A stretch of 64,000 bases of DNA from Desulfomonilaceae bacterium (GCA_031082285.1 JAVHLK010000005.1:3303-67302); one strand, 5' to 3'. Positions 35,873-45,174 are shown, numbered from the stretch's first letter. The notes: generated from the letters alone by a model not told the origin. Program-made: numbers and translations.

Positions 35873-37285
35873 TCACACGTCCTTCTCCATGTACGCTTCA
35901 GCCTTCAAGAATGAGAGGACCGAATCCTTCGTCCCCCGAGGGACGTGGATGGTATGGACCAGTGCCCTGCCGTTGCCCCCGGCTCGGAACGACCTTTCTC
36001 CTCTTTGCAGTGCCGGGTTGATCTCCCGCATGAAACGTACCGAGCATCCGGCGACGGCCGCTACGACGCTGAGAGGCAAGTCCTTGGTGAACGTGATGCG
36101 CTCGATGGTGTCGTAGTCGATGGGGTGGATGCCGTCGATCTCGATCTTGTAGAACTCTCGGTTCGCGTCAATAACGTGCAAGGCTACCCATCTGGGAACG
36201 TACTCTTCGGTCTCCCGGGGCATTTTGATGTCCCAATAGCATCCGGTCCCGTATGATACCGTGCGATAGCTCGCTTTGCTCAGTCCCGCATTGTATGCGG
36301 CCGCAGCCAAGAGCCAACTCACCGGCTCGGATTCGCCGGAAAGCCTCAGACGAATCCATTTGAGGTATCGTGCGGCCGAACGCGTCGACAAGGTGAGGTC
36401 CGTCCTGTCGTCCCGCCACGGAGTGACTTGCAGAGCCCAATCCATCTCCTTGCTCCGTCCGGGTGAACTAACTGCGGTGGGCTTTGCGAATTGCCACCAC
36501 CCCGTTGCCCTGGTCGGAGAGACTACGGTACCGGCATAACCGGACTCCAGCGCGGGGAGGAGACAGAATTCCTCGGGCAAGCCCTCCTCCGCGAGGATAC
36601 GCTTGATCACGTGACCGTACCGCTCTTTCCGTTTCAGCCACACAACGGTCGTATCGACCAGATCGGCGAGCAGATATTCTATCTGATTCTCTATTCTTTG
36701 CCTCACGTCGTCGCGCCGGATCGGAATTTGTTCCCCGCAAAAAGAGAGACCGCGGGCCATGACGGATGGAGGAAGTTCTCTTCTCAGTGCCGGAGCGACC
36801 ACCGGATCGGGCGGTCTGTACTTCAAACAGTCCAGCACGTGCATGCGGACGATCTTTTCCCACTGCGCGTCGGTCGCGGCATGTGCGACTCGCAGAGCAT
36901 CCAATCTCCGCCTCATTTCGTCGATTGGATCGACCCGGAGCAAATCATGGGGAAGTCCTTCGCGCCAAAGTATGAATCGGGCCAGTACATCCTGAAAGAA
37001 GTCGAGCTTCGGCGGCGAGCCCGAGAGGTCCTTGAGCCCCATCAACGCTTCGTGGTCCTCAAGACTCATGTATTCCCGGAGTATCTCGGCGTAATTGGGT
37101 GGGGTTCCGTCCTCTTTCGATTCAGCGCAGCGTATCTGCAAAACCAATTGGTGAGCAAGATCGTAGGCGACGAGCAGTGGGATTCTTTCGCGCACCTGCG
37201 TCCGAACCGAGGGGTACGAAAGCATGACAAACATAAGCACCGGCAGGACCAATCCCGGAACTATTCCATTGAGAAGGTTTCTCAT
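35873..37285 (-). CDS. Membrane-anchored lytic transglycosylase (MltD-like SLT domain)
   Basis: A 470-aa protein with an N-terminal hydrophobic anchor (IVPGLVLPVLMFVML), a long helical region rich in Arg and Asp, and an SLT-type domain at about residues 215-380. The catalytic Glu is in LPALESGY; further family signatures are ATGWWQFAKPTA, AARYLKWI and LLAAAAYNAG. The C-terminal 90 residues follow the MltD pattern of a modified LysM-like region but with no clear LysM repeat. It cuts peptidoglycan in the periplasm. Its ATG overlaps the stop of the TPR gene (ATGA), so the two are co-expressed. Confidence 0.85.
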   Translation of the reverse strand: MRNLLNGIVPGLVLPVLMFVMLSYPSVRTQVRERIPLLVAYDLAHQLVLQIRCAESKEDGTPPNYAEILREYMSLEDHEALMGLKDLSGSPPKLDFFQDVLARFILWREGLPHDLLRVDPIDEMRRRLDALRVAHAATDAQWEKIVRMHVLDCLKYRPPDPVVAPALRRELPPSVMARGLSFCGEQIPIRRDDVRQRIENQIEYLLADLVDTTVVWLKRKERYGHVIKRILAEEGLPEEFCLLPALESGYAGTVVSPTRATGWWQFAKPTAVSSPGRSKEMDWALQVTPWRDDRTDLTLSTRSAARYLKWIRLRLSGESEPVSWLLAAAAYNAGLSKASYRTVSYGTGCYWDIKMPRETEEYVPRWVALHVIDANREFYKIEIDGIHPIDYDTIERITFTKDLPLSVVAAVAGCSVRFMREINPALQRGERSFRAGGNGRALVHTIHVPRGTKDSVLSFLKAEAYMEKDV

Positions 37286-38070
37286 GGTGCACGATTCTCG
37301 GGGAAGGCTGTTCCGACACGCTTATTGGAAGCGTCGGCCGGTCCGTCCGGTGAGCACAGGCGAACCAGGTACGCCAGACGAGTGTCGCCCGGGAACGCTT
37401 CCAACGACTCTTGAGCTCGTTTCAGAGCCGCCTTCCTGTTTCCCGTTGCAAGTAGAGCAATGACGTAATTGACCCGCGCCGGAACAAAGTTCGGGAACGC
37501 TACAACGATCCGTTCGTAGAGCGCGAGGGCGTTTCGTCTTTTCCCCGTGCGCTCCAAAATGTCGGCCGTGTAGAGCAATGGCCGCGGGTCGTCCTTCAGC
37601 AAACCGCGACAGAGCCGAAAGACTTCCAACGCTCTCTCGAGATCGCGGCTCTTCAAGGCGTTCAAACCGATCTGGATCAGGTGCTCTCCAGCCGGATTCA
37701 CCGGCTTCACCGGCGCATTGACGGCCCTGAATGAGTGCAGTTGCTTGAGATTGTGCGCGGCCGCGGCGCTGTCGGGATCTAATTTCAAAGCTCGCCGGTA
37801 GCACGTGACCGCTTCCCGCCAATTCCCCAGGTCTTCATAAGCCGCTCCCAAATGAATCCAAGATTCTACGTGTTCGGGTGTTCGTTCAAGAACCGCGGCA
37901 AGAATATCGACGGCCTTTCGCGTCTTCCCCTCGGCTCGTAGCGCTTTGCCTTGAGCGACCAGGCTGTTCACGGTTTGCCCTAATCCGGTAAGAGGAAAGA
38001 GCAAGATGAACAGGAAGATTGTCGCGAATCCGACCAACCGACTCGCGGCGTCCCGAGCGTTCTCCTTCAA
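37282..38070 (-). CDS. TPR-repeat protein with N-terminal signal segment
   Basis: A hydrophobic export segment (LVGFATIFLFILLFPLTGLG) is followed by TPR repeats: SLVAQGKALRAEGKTRKAVD, WIHLGAAYEDLGNWREAV and ALALYERIVVAFPNFV among others. The start is uncertain. There is no ATG close to the signal segment; TTG at 38070 or 38037 would give a normal signal peptide, while the frame is open to a start at 38484 through Arg-rich sequence that looks non-coding. Probably a periplasmic scaffold working with the lytic transglycosylase it is coupled to. Confidence 0.75.
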   Translation of the reverse strand: MKENARDAASRLVGFATIFLFILLFPLTGLGQTVNSLVAQGKALRAEGKTRKAVDILAAVLERTPEHVESWIHLGAAYEDLGNWREAVTCYRRALKLDPDSAAAAHNLKQLHSFRAVNAPVKPVNPAGEHLIQIGLNALKSRDLERALEVFRLCRGLLKDDPRPLLYTADILERTGKRRNALALYERIVVAFPNFVPARVNYVIALLATGNRKAALKRAQESLEAFPGDTRLAYLVRLCSPDGPADASNKRVGTAFPENRAP

Positions 38071-38648
38071 GGCACGTCTGCCGTGCCGTCCACACCAAGG
38101 CGGTTCCACCGGGGCAATGGTCTTGCCGAGCCTCTCGTGCCCTTCTTTACTGTGCGAAGCGGAGGGATACTCGGCGAGGGCCGGTTCCGCTTTGGAAACC
38201 CGTCTCGATGGGCGGTCGGGCCCACCGACTCCTTGAGACCGCACTCCGGCGAGCGCCTCCCGGATGGACCGTACGAATTGGAGCCGGCTGTTTTTGAGGT
38301 GAAATCGAGTACGTCCCAAAGTCCTTCCTCGCGTCCGCAGGTTGTTCCTCCCTGTCTCCAAGGCAAGGCCATGGAATGTCGTACGTCGGGCGAGGGCTCC
38401 AGAGCCGCCTTGCGCGTTCGCAGACGAAACGGTTTTGATAAGTCTACGCGTGCGAAACACTGCGGGGCATGCCCATAGAGTCAATGACCGCCCCCTAATC
38501 GTCTAAAATACCACAACATTGCCCGAAGTGAAAGGTGAACGGACCGGATGAGCCGAGATGCACTCGTCTCGGGTTGCATTGAGAGTCCAAAAAATGGGAT
38601 AAAGGAAACCACGTACACAGCCCCTATCGTATGAGGTAAGAAAAAGCC
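38071..38648. other. Divergent intergenic region before iorA
   Basis: About 580 bp between the TPR gene and iorA. Part of it is an open extension of the TPR frame (to 38484) with Arg-rich translation and no domain. I see no RNA gene or clear promoter box. Confidence 0.4.
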
Positions 38649-40475
38649 ATGCCAAGTCAGAACGATTCCGATGTCAGGTTTCTCATGGGGAACGAGGCCA
38701 TCGGGCGGGGGATCATTCAAGCAGGCTGCGGCGTTGCCGCGGCCTATCCGGGCACGCCATCGTCCGAAGTACTGCAATCCCTTGTTCGGTGGAAAAAGGA
38801 ACTCGATCATTCGATCTATCTCGAATGGTCCATTAACGAGAAAGTGGCCTTCGAAGTGGCGTATGGAGCGTCGCTGGCCGGAATGAGGTCGGTGGCCGTC
38901 ATGAAGATGGTCGGTCTGAACGTTGCTTCGGATCCCTTCATGAGTGCGGCCTATCTCGGCGTCCGCGGAGGTCTGGTCGTTGTGGTTGCCGACGATCCCG
39001 GTCCTCATTCCAGTCAAACCGAACAGGATAGCCGCTTCTTCAGCTGGTTCGCAAAAGTCCCCGTGCTGGACCCCGGAACTCCGGCAGAGGCGCTGGAGAT
39101 GGCTGTGAGAGCATTCGAGATTTCAGAGAAGTACCAGGTTCCTGTTCTCCTCAGACCCTGCCTCCGCGTATGTCATGCTCGCCAGAACGTCACGTTGTCC
39201 AAGCCTGCGCCGATTGCGAACGTGGGACCGTTCGAGAAAAATTGGACACGGTGGGCGGCAATACCTCGGTTCAGACTCGTGCTCCATGGAGAGCTTAACG
39301 AAAAAATTGAAAAAATGCGCCTGGAGGAACCCGAGTCGAAGCCGGTGCCCATTCTCAACGGTTCCGGCAACTCCATCGCTCTGGTCACTTCGGGATCCGT
39401 GTCCTCCCACGTGAGGGACGTGGTCGCCTCAGACGATCGACTGAAGGACATCGATGTCTTCAAGGTTGGAATGCCGTTTCCATCTCAAGCGGACGCGCTG
39501 CAACAGATCGTAGACTCTCATGAAAAGACCCTTGTGATCGAGGAGACGTATCCGGTTCTGGAACTTCAGATCATGGACAGGAGAAAGGTCGAAGGGCGGC
39601 TCTCGGGGGCCGTCCCCCCGCAAGGCGAACTGGTGCCGGAGACCGTCGAAGACATCATCCTCAAGAGTCTTGGAGAAACACCGACGGAAAGAGAGGCTCC
39701 CAAGATCAAGTCGAGGCGACCTTCTCTCTGTGCAGGCTGTCCTCACAGGCCCGCGTTCTACATGATCAAGAGTATTTTTGATGAGGCGGTCTACAGCGGC
39801 GATATTGGATGCTATACGCTTGGAATCAATATGGGCGCGGTGGATACGTGCCTTTGCATGGGATCGTCCATCGGCATGGCCGGCGGTCTCGCGCGCACCC
39901 CGACCGCGTCCAACGGAACACAGGTTGTGGCCACCATAGGCGACTCTACGTTCTTCCACTCCGGTGTCGCGGCGCTCATCAATGCCGTCCACACGGGCGC
40001 GCCGTTCGTGCTGGTCATTATGGACAACAGCGTGACGGCAATGACCGGGGGGCAACCCACACCCGGCAATCCTTACCTGGCGGACGGATCCGGCGGCAAG
40101 CCCATCGACATGGAGCGACTGATTCAAGGATGCGGAGTAGACTTCCTGGAAGTCGTGGACCCCTACGATCACGATGCAATGAAGGATGCCTTGGAACACG
40201 CGAAAAAACACGTGTTTGAAGACCGGAACGGGGTCGCGGTCGTCATCACCAGGCGCGCATGCATCCGGGCACCCAATGCCGAGATCCCGTCACAACGATT
40301 TCGGATCGGCGACGACTGCGATCTGTGCATGACATGCGTGAAGGATCTCGAATGTCCTGCAATCCACTACGTAAAGGGTGAACGACGGATGGAAATCGAC
40401 GAGGATCTGTGCGCGGGATGCGGCTTCTGCGTAAGCATCTGTCCCTCCCGGGCCATAGAACTGAAGGGTGCGTAA
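38649..40475 (+). CDS. iorA: Indolepyruvate:ferredoxin oxidoreductase alpha subunit
   Basis: A 608-aa protein. Residues 1-190 hold the pyrimidine-binding fold (AIGRGIIQAGCGVAAAYPGT; EWSINEKVAFEVAYGASLAG). Residues about 355-530 hold the thiamine pyrophosphate domain (SLCAGCPHRPAFY, ATIGDSTFFHSG, DNSVTAMTGGQPTPG). The end carries two ferredoxin-type Cys clusters (CDLCMTCVKDLECP; CAGCGFCVSICP). It oxidises aryl-pyruvates from aromatic amino acids to aryl-acetyl-CoA and reduces ferredoxin, an oxygen-sensitive anaerobic reaction. iorB follows one base after the stop. GAGGTAAG lies before the ATG. Confidence 0.96.
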   Translation: MPSQNDSDVRFLMGNEAIGRGIIQAGCGVAAAYPGTPSSEVLQSLVRWKKELDHSIYLEWSINEKVAFEVAYGASLAGMRSVAVMKMVGLNVASDPFMSAAYLGVRGGLVVVVADDPGPHSSQTEQDSRFFSWFAKVPVLDPGTPAEALEMAVRAFEISEKYQVPVLLRPCLRVCHARQNVTLSKPAPIANVGPFEKNWTRWAAIPRFRLVLHGELNEKIEKMRLEEPESKPVPILNGSGNSIALVTSGSVSSHVRDVVASDDRLKDIDVFKVGMPFPSQADALQQIVDSHEKTLVIEETYPVLELQIMDRRKVEGRLSGAVPPQGELVPETVEDIILKSLGETPTEREAPKIKSRRPSLCAGCPHRPAFYMIKSIFDEAVYSGDIGCYTLGINMGAVDTCLCMGSSIGMAGGLARTPTASNGTQVVATIGDSTFFHSGVAALINAVHTGAPFVLVIMDNSVTAMTGGQPTPGNPYLADGSGGKPIDMERLIQGCGVDFLEVVDPYDHDAMKDALEHAKKHVFEDRNGVAVVITRRACIRAPNAEIPSQRFRIGDDCDLCMTCVKDLECPAIHYVKGERRMEIDEDLCAGCGFCVSICPSRAIELKGA

Positions 40476-40476
40476 C

Positions 40477-40986
40477 ATGGTAGAGATCATTCTTTGCGGT
40501 CGAGGGGGGCAGGGAATCGTCTTCCTCACCCGACAAATCGGTGAAATAGTCGCGGCCAAGGGCCTGAATGTGATTTCGTCCGAAACTCACGGCATGGCGG
40601 TACGAGGAGGATCCATCAACAGTCACCTGCGTATAGGCGGTTTTTTCTCGCCGCTGATCCGCCAGGGGCATGCAGATTTCCTGCTCTCACTAGATCCGTC
40701 CGAGACCTCCAACAACCGGCACTATCTCAAACCCGGCGGCCTCATTGTCGAGAATTCTCCCGAGCCGCCGGAACCCGGAATCAGAAGAGTCAATGCGACA
40801 GGTCTTGCACGGGACATAGGAAGAGTGCAGCTCGAGAATGTGATCCTCCTGGGATTCGCGTCCACGCAGGACGGATTTCCCGTTACCCCTCAAGAGATAC
40901 GAGCTCAGATCGAAAAGGATCGGCGTGAACAGGTGCGGGATATGAACCTGAAGGCATTTCAGGCCGGCATCGTCGCTGCTTCGTAA
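40477..40986 (+). CDS. iorB: Indolepyruvate:ferredoxin oxidoreductase beta subunit
   Basis: The protein is 169 aa from ATG 40477, directly after the iorA stop. It has the gamma-type oxidoreductase fold with ILCGRGGQGIVFLTRQIGE at the start and SSETHGMAVRGGSINSHLRI, both typical of IorB. It pairs with IorA as a heterotetramer in the cytosol. It is a little shorter than many IorB proteins (about 190-200 aa), missing part of the C-terminal end. Confidence 0.95.
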   Translation: MVEIILCGRGGQGIVFLTRQIGEIVAAKGLNVISSETHGMAVRGGSINSHLRIGGFFSPLIRQGHADFLLSLDPSETSNNRHYLKPGGLIVENSPEPPEPGIRRVNATGLARDIGRVQLENVILLGFASTQDGFPVTPQEIRAQIEKDRREQVRDMNLKAFQAGIVAAS

Positions 40987-41058
40987 CGTCACGCGGGACT
41001 TTTTTCCGTGCCCGCCGCCGGGTGACGACACGCCGTTGCTTAGTACAGGATTTCCTAA

Positions 41059-41199
41059 ACGCGGTCACGTATTCCTGTAAACGCTCGGTAGCGTCCCGTC
41101 CCGCGTTCTGCGCGGGATGCCGGGCGAAGGAATACCCGCACGGGCGCCCGGCGCCGGCAAAGCAGGGAAGTTTGCCCTGAATTCGACACTCTATTTACG
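41059..41199. repeat. Dispersed intergenic repeat B, copy 1
   Basis: Aligns with 43356-43494 in direct orientation, about three bases in four by eye. Shared blocks include GGGATGCCGGGCG, GCAAAGCAG and AATTCGACAC. It contains palindromes of the CCCGCGTTCTGCGCGGG type. It lies in the gap 40987-41372, which holds no other feature I can support. Confidence 0.65.
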
Positions 41200-41372
41200 C
41201 AACGGTGCACTTCGTGGGGGGGCCCGGTCACGGGAGAAAGGCATGCGTGCCCGTTCCCGCGGCCTTTCAGAGACTATGATTTTTCACCGGAGCATGCGTG
41301 AAGCATTCGCGCCTCTTGACCGTGCTTTCAAAAAGGCTTACCCTTGAATCTGTACGGAGTGAAGGAGGACAC

Positions 41373-41633
41373 GTGGGGATCGAGAAAGTGTTACTGGACT
41401 TGGCCGACCGGGTGCTGGATTTCGACGAGGCTTCCCTCGCCCAACTTCAGGAAGGCTACCTGAAGAAAGTGGCCGAGTTTGCTCCGACTCGAGAGTGGGA
41501 ACGGGCCATCGTAGTCTATTTCATGATCAATTCCGTCCGGGTTAAGAATAAGATTTTCAACGAGAAGATCAAAGGCTCGCATCCTCCGGACCCGCCCAAA
41601 CCGGCCAGAAATTTGCTCAAAATAGTAAAATGA
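41373..41633 (+). CDS. Small hypothetical protein
   Basis: The protein is 86 aa from GTG 41373, four bases after GGAGG. The sequence is helical and mixed in charge: VLLDLADRVLDFDEASLAQLQEGYLKK is split over the first half, then REWERAIVVYFMINSVRVKN, and a Pro-rich PPDPPKPA segment before the end. No membrane segment or signal. No family recognised. The frame runs upstream to 41298 but only the GTG has a ribosome site. It lies between repeat B copy 1 and the Gln/Tyr-rich gene. Confidence 0.6.
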   Translation: MGIEKVLLDLADRVLDFDEASLAQLQEGYLKKVAEFAPTREWERAIVVYFMINSVRVKNKIFNEKIKGSHPPDPPKPARNLLKIVK

Positions 41634-41719
41634 GGCGATTTCTCTGACGATGTGTGAGCAAAAGGGTGCATGTATCGAACATCATAAACGTTTGAGAATG
41701 GAGAAGGCGTCTTTTGAAC

Positions 41720-41747
41720 TTGATTTTCAATGAAACATACGTATAAT
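41720..41747 (+). promoter_or_regulatory. Sigma-70 promoter for the Gln/Tyr-rich secreted protein
   Basis: TTGATT (41720-41725) and a perfect TATAAT (41742-41747) are 16 bases apart. The transcript should start near 41754, about 120 bases before ATG 41874. Confidence 0.72.
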
Positions 41748-41873
41748 GTACCCGGTGGTATTGTAGGCGGCTTGTACGGCAACGGACGGGTATGGCGCTT
41801 TGGCGGAACCCCTCAGCGGCCTGTCGAGGTCGACATCTGCCGCAGAGTTGCTTCCGCCGAAAGGAGACATGTC

Positions 41874-43292
41874 ATGGGGAAAAGTTGGAAATTCCTACCA
41901 GCCACGGTCATGGGTATCGCTCTCATGGTGGGGCCGGCCTTGGGGCAATGGAGCGGCGGCCAGAATTACGCCACCGAATACGGCGGTTCTACCCTGATGC
42001 AGCCTCCTTCGTCATCCGGCGGTCAGATGCCCCAGAGCTACAACGCATACTGGCACAACTATTTGGATAGGCTTCAGCAGCAGGGCGGGTACCAAGCCAT
42101 TACCGGCAATTATCCGAACTCGGTGCCGATCACCAGTTACTATCCGGCGACGTCGGGCGGTCAGGCCGCGACTTCTCCTCAGGCCGGCGGTCAATCCGGT
42201 CTCTATTACAGTCCGTCACAGTACTACGCGACCCAAGGCGCACAACAATACCAGCAACCGACCCAAGCGTATCAGGCCGAGTACGAGCAGCCCGCTCCGC
42301 AACGCGCGCCGAGTGCGGCGCAGACACGTCGACAAAGTGCGCCTCCCCAGCAATCCTTTGAAGATCAAAAGGCGGCATGGGCGCAGGTTCGATCCAGTTA
42401 TGCGGATCAACAGAGTTATCAGCAGCCCCAAGCCTACCAACAGCAGGCCGCGTACACTCAGCAACAACAACAAGCTTATCCACAGCAGGCTTATCCACAG
42501 CAACAAGCCGACCCCCAGCAACAGGCCTATCAGCAGCAACAAGCCTATCAGCAGCAACAAGCCTATCAGCAGCAACAAGCCTATCAGCAGCAGCCGCAAG
42601 CTGCATATGGCCCCCAGCCTGGAGCGGAGCAAGCGCAGGCCGCTCAAGAGGTGGCATACAGCGGCGATCCCATCGTGAGAGACGCTCAGCAGAAGGCATA
42701 CGAACGAGCCGTTGCGCGTCAACGAGCAGCCGAGTTGGCGGCTCAACAACAGGCGGCACTACAGGAACTTCAGCAGACGCAGAAGATGTATGAGTCCGCT
42801 CAAAACAAGCTGCAGGAGCAGGAGTCTCGTCAGAGAGCACTGCAGGAGGAATTTCATCAAAAGGCCGTCACTGAAGCGTACGACCGACTCCGTGACTCTC
42901 AGCAGAAGTACTACGAGCTTATGGGCGTGTCGGGCGAGAGCGGGGGGCCCCAGCAGGCCATGCAGCAGCAGCCGACGCAATATCCGCAGCAGGCTCAGCA
43001 ATATCCTCAGCAGGCTCAGCAGTATCCGCAGCCCACTCAAGCGTATAATCCTCAGTCGGCCGTGGCCACTCAGGGCTACCCCGCCGCAGCGGCAGGCATG
43101 CAACAACCGCAAGCCGGGGGAGCGTACCTCACGCCTCCCGGACAGGCGACGCCTCTTCACGTTCAGGGACAGGGGCAAGACGAAGGCGGAGGCCTCTGGG
43201 GCAAGATAAAGGAATTCTTCGCAGCGCCGGGACCAATTGTGACTCCCAACCAAAGCGTTTTGGATCGCGAAGCGGGCATCATGCCGAGATAG
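41874..43292 (+). CDS. Secreted Gln/Tyr-rich repetitive protein with central coiled coil
   Basis: The protein is 472 aa from ATG 41874, with AAAGGAG 7 bases upstream. A signal peptide (MGKSWKFLPATVMGIALMVG, cleaved near ALG-QW) is followed by Gln/Tyr/Ala-rich sequence, including an exact-looking QQQAYQ run encoded by an 18-bp tandem repeat. Residues about 260-345 form a Gln/Glu-rich coiled coil (for example AQQQAALQELQQTQKMYESA). A further Gln/Pro/Tyr part and a short closing domain (GGGLWGKIKEFFAAPGPIV) end the protein. Composition resembles the protein encoded at 31715. No known domain; likely an extracellular or envelope structural protein. Confidence 0.8.
   Translation: MGKSWKFLPATVMGIALMVGPALGQWSGGQNYATEYGGSTLMQPPSSSGGQMPQSYNAYWHNYLDRLQQQGGYQAITGNYPNSVPITSYYPATSGGQAATSPQAGGQSGLYYSPSQYYATQGAQQYQQPTQAYQAEYEQPAPQRAPSAAQTRRQSAPPQQSFEDQKAAWAQVRSSYADQQSYQQPQAYQQQAAYTQQQQQAYPQQAYPQQQADPQQQAYQQQQAYQQQQAYQQQQAYQQQPQAAYGPQPGAEQAQAAQEVAYSGDPIVRDAQQKAYERAVARQRAAELAAQQQAALQELQQTQKMYESAQNKLQEQESRQRALQEEFHQKAVTEAYDRLRDSQQKYYELMGVSGESGGPQQAMQQQPTQYPQQAQQYPQQAQQYPQPTQAYNPQSAVATQGYPAAAAGMQQPQAGGAYLTPPGQATPLHVQGQGQDEGGGLWGKIKEFFAAPGPIVTPNQSVLDREAGIMPR
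42522..42593 (+). repeat. 18-bp tandem repeat, four units, within the Gln/Tyr-rich gene
   Basis: Four consecutive units of CAAGCCTATCAGCAGCAA with single-base changes in the first and last encode QAYQQQ repeats. In-frame repeats of this near-perfect kind are prone to expansion or loss by slippage. Confidence 0.9.
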
Positions 43293-43355
43293 TGCGGAAC
43301 TCACCCGCCGGAGCGCGTCACCGACGCGGAAGTCCCATAGTGCTCAGTGGCATGA

Positions 43356-43494
43356 ACACGGTCGCACATTCCTGCAACCGCGCGGGAGCGTTCTGCCCGG
43401 GATGCCGGGCGTGAAGAATATCCCGCGGAACGCGGGAAGGCCGGCGCTGCCAAAGCAGCGAAGTTTACCGTAAATTCGACACCGTATTTGTGGC
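43356..43494. repeat. Dispersed intergenic repeat B, copy 2
   Basis: Second copy of the repeat at 41059-41199, same orientation. The two flank the 41373-43292 gene pair. The remainder of 43293-44136 has open frames on both strands, but they are rich in Pro and Arg, lack ribosome sites and match nothing I know. Confidence 0.65.
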
Positions 43495-43739
43495 AGGGAG
43501 TACTTGGGACCTGCAGAAACCTTTGGTATTGTTCGACCTGAGTGTGAAATCGGACAAGCCCCCCGCCCCCTCCTTGGGACCTCGAGTCCCCCCCAATTGT
43601 AAAGACGAATCGATGATGCGCGTTGGCGGCACCCCTCGATTCCAATCGCAGAGAGCGCACCTTGCCGGTGGGACCTTGGCTTGCGCGACGAGGATCAGAC
43701 GTGGTCCGTGTGAAGATCTCGCACTGTCGACAGAGAAGA

Positions 43740-43772
43740 AAAGAGGCGACACGCTTTTCGGCGCGCCTCTTT
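43740..43772 (+). terminator. Possible bidirectional intrinsic terminator
   Basis: AAAGAGGCG pairs with CGCCTCTTT over 9 bp with a 15-base loop. It is followed by CTTA on the plus strand and by TCTTCTC on the minus strand. It lies about 450 bp downstream of the Gln/Tyr-rich gene and could also stop transcripts from the gene at 44137. Confidence 0.55.
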
Positions 43773-44136
43773 CTTACGGTCCACGAACGCGCCGGGCTTG
43801 CGGCTGAGCCGCATTGCAGGGACCAGTGGATTGCGGGGCTTTACGGTCACGCGTTTCCTTTTCATATCCACATTATCCTTTTCTCGGACAACGATTCCCT
43901 CTTTTCACGGTACCGTGGGGTGCGGTCTGTTCCGAGACGTGGGCCGGTTGAGCGTCACACAGTAACGGATTGGATCGAAGATCGCCCTTCAACCCTGCAG
44001 TACCTCGGTCTCGGGCATGCGCCGGGCCGCAGCGACCGTGCCGCATGGGAATCGGATCGCTCTTACGGCCCCGACATGTCCCACTGCTCGCACTCCGGTT
44101 CCGTCCGGAGTTTTTGATGCAGCTCACCGTGAGGGC

Positions 44137-44712
44137 TTACTTTCTCTCTCCCCACTTGAACTTCTTCTCTTCGGGCTCGGCAGGTTTAACGTCCACTTGT
44201 CCCCACGGCATCTTTCTCGTGGGGGGAGGAGAAGTTGTTTCGGGCTTCGCGGTCGTCTCAGTCGAGGTTACTTCCCCTTCAGCGCCCGTTTCAGACCGGG
44301 GGCCTCTGCCGGGCGCACTGGCAACCGGCTGCGGCCGGTCGATGATGGATCGAGACGGTTCGACGTCGGCTGCCGCAGGTCTCCGGGGTCCCGCCGTGTC
44401 GGGTGATGTGACACTTCTGCGCGTAGGGGGTTGAACCACGGCGGCTGCCGGTCTGGGCGCTAAAGGCGCCACCACGGGAGGTGCTGCTTGCACCTCTCCC
44501 GGAGCCGATTCAATGTCCATTACCTGGAAATCGTCGTACATTTTGGTCCGAGGAGGGGCCGCGGGCTTGTCGATCGGTTTGACGTCCGCAACCGGCTCGG
44601 TGATGGTGATGTCGGTTTCACCGCTCCTGTCCCAGTACATCTTGGCTGCGCTCAACCCAAGGGAAGACAAGACAAGGAGAATCACAAGGCCCGGAAATAC
44701 CAAGAATTTCAT
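44137..44712 (-). CDS. Membrane-anchored Pro-rich protein of unknown function
   Basis: The protein is 191 aa from ATG 44712, 6 bases after AAGGAG. Residues 1-22 form a hydrophobic anchor or signal (FLVFPGLVILLVLSSLGLSA). The rest is rich in Pro, Ala, Thr and Glu, with repeats such as PTRRSVTSPDTAGPRRPAA, and ends in a charged EEKKFKWGERK. It looks like a disordered periplasmic linker protein. No domain is recognised. A TTGACT/TAAGCT promoter candidate lies upstream. It stands alone between gene-poor stretches. Confidence 0.65.
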   Translation of the reverse strand: MKFLVFPGLVILLVLSSLGLSAAKMYWDRSGETDITITEPVADVKPIDKPAAPPRTKMYDDFQVMDIESAPGEVQAAPPVVAPLAPRPAAAVVQPPTRRSVTSPDTAGPRRPAAADVEPSRSIIDRPQPVASAPGRGPRSETGAEGEVTSTETTAKPETTSPPPTRKMPWGQVDVKPAEPEEKKFKWGERK

Positions 44713-44788
44713 GACACACTCCTTCAGCATGAGGGATCCCCGCTTCGACTGTTCTCTCCTCCCACTAAATTCAAACACTTACAGCGTA

Positions 44789-44818
44789 AGCTTACCATAA
44801 ATGGTGAGAACCAGTCAA
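44789..44818 (-). promoter_or_regulatory. Candidate promoter for the Pro-rich protein gene
   Basis: On the minus strand TTGACT and TAAGCT are 18 bases apart, 77 bp before ATG 44712. Confidence 0.4.
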
Positions 44819-45023
44819 GATTTCTTATGCTTCCCATCCCGGAGCCGCCGGGCTTCCCCCGCGGTCCGTGGACAATCGGCTGCACAAGAGATCGCGGCCT
44901 CATTGATAGTCATGACAAGCGCGTCGTGTCATTTGTTCCAAACCGGAGGGACCGTGAAACGACGCGCAAACCGAACATGTCTGGAGAAATGCATTCGGTT
45001 GCGAGCGGCCGTCGTACCCAGTA

Positions 45024-45102
45024 CGTCATTGGGAGCGAAGCGACGCAATCTCCAACGCGCGGAAGTGGAAATTGCCGGGTCGCGTCGCTCCCCGCAATGA
45101 CG
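45024..45102. repeat. Imperfect palindromic repeat of the GTCATTGCGAGC type
   Basis: The left arm CGTCATTGGGAGCGAAGCGA pairs with the right arm TCGCGTCGCTCCCCGCAATGACG, allowing a few bulges, over about 79 bp. This family of intergenic palindromes is widespread in bacteria. Shorter relatives occur at 11264-11306 and near 59800-59840. Confidence 0.75.
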
Positions 45103-45174
45103 GACTTCGTGCGACACGGAGAATAAGGTGAAATATCAACAGCGGCTAAATTTTGGCCCCAGGAACATTTTCGC

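Noticed and set aside
42522-42593. Regular 18-bp repeats that could suggest a CRISPR-like array
   Set aside because: Units are contiguous, in frame and without spacers; they encode QAYQQQ inside a larger gene.
43490-43807. Plus-strand frame of 105 codons and its antisense partner at 43465-43752
   Set aside because: No ribosome site, Pro/Arg-rich translation, and it overlaps a hairpin that looks like a terminator.
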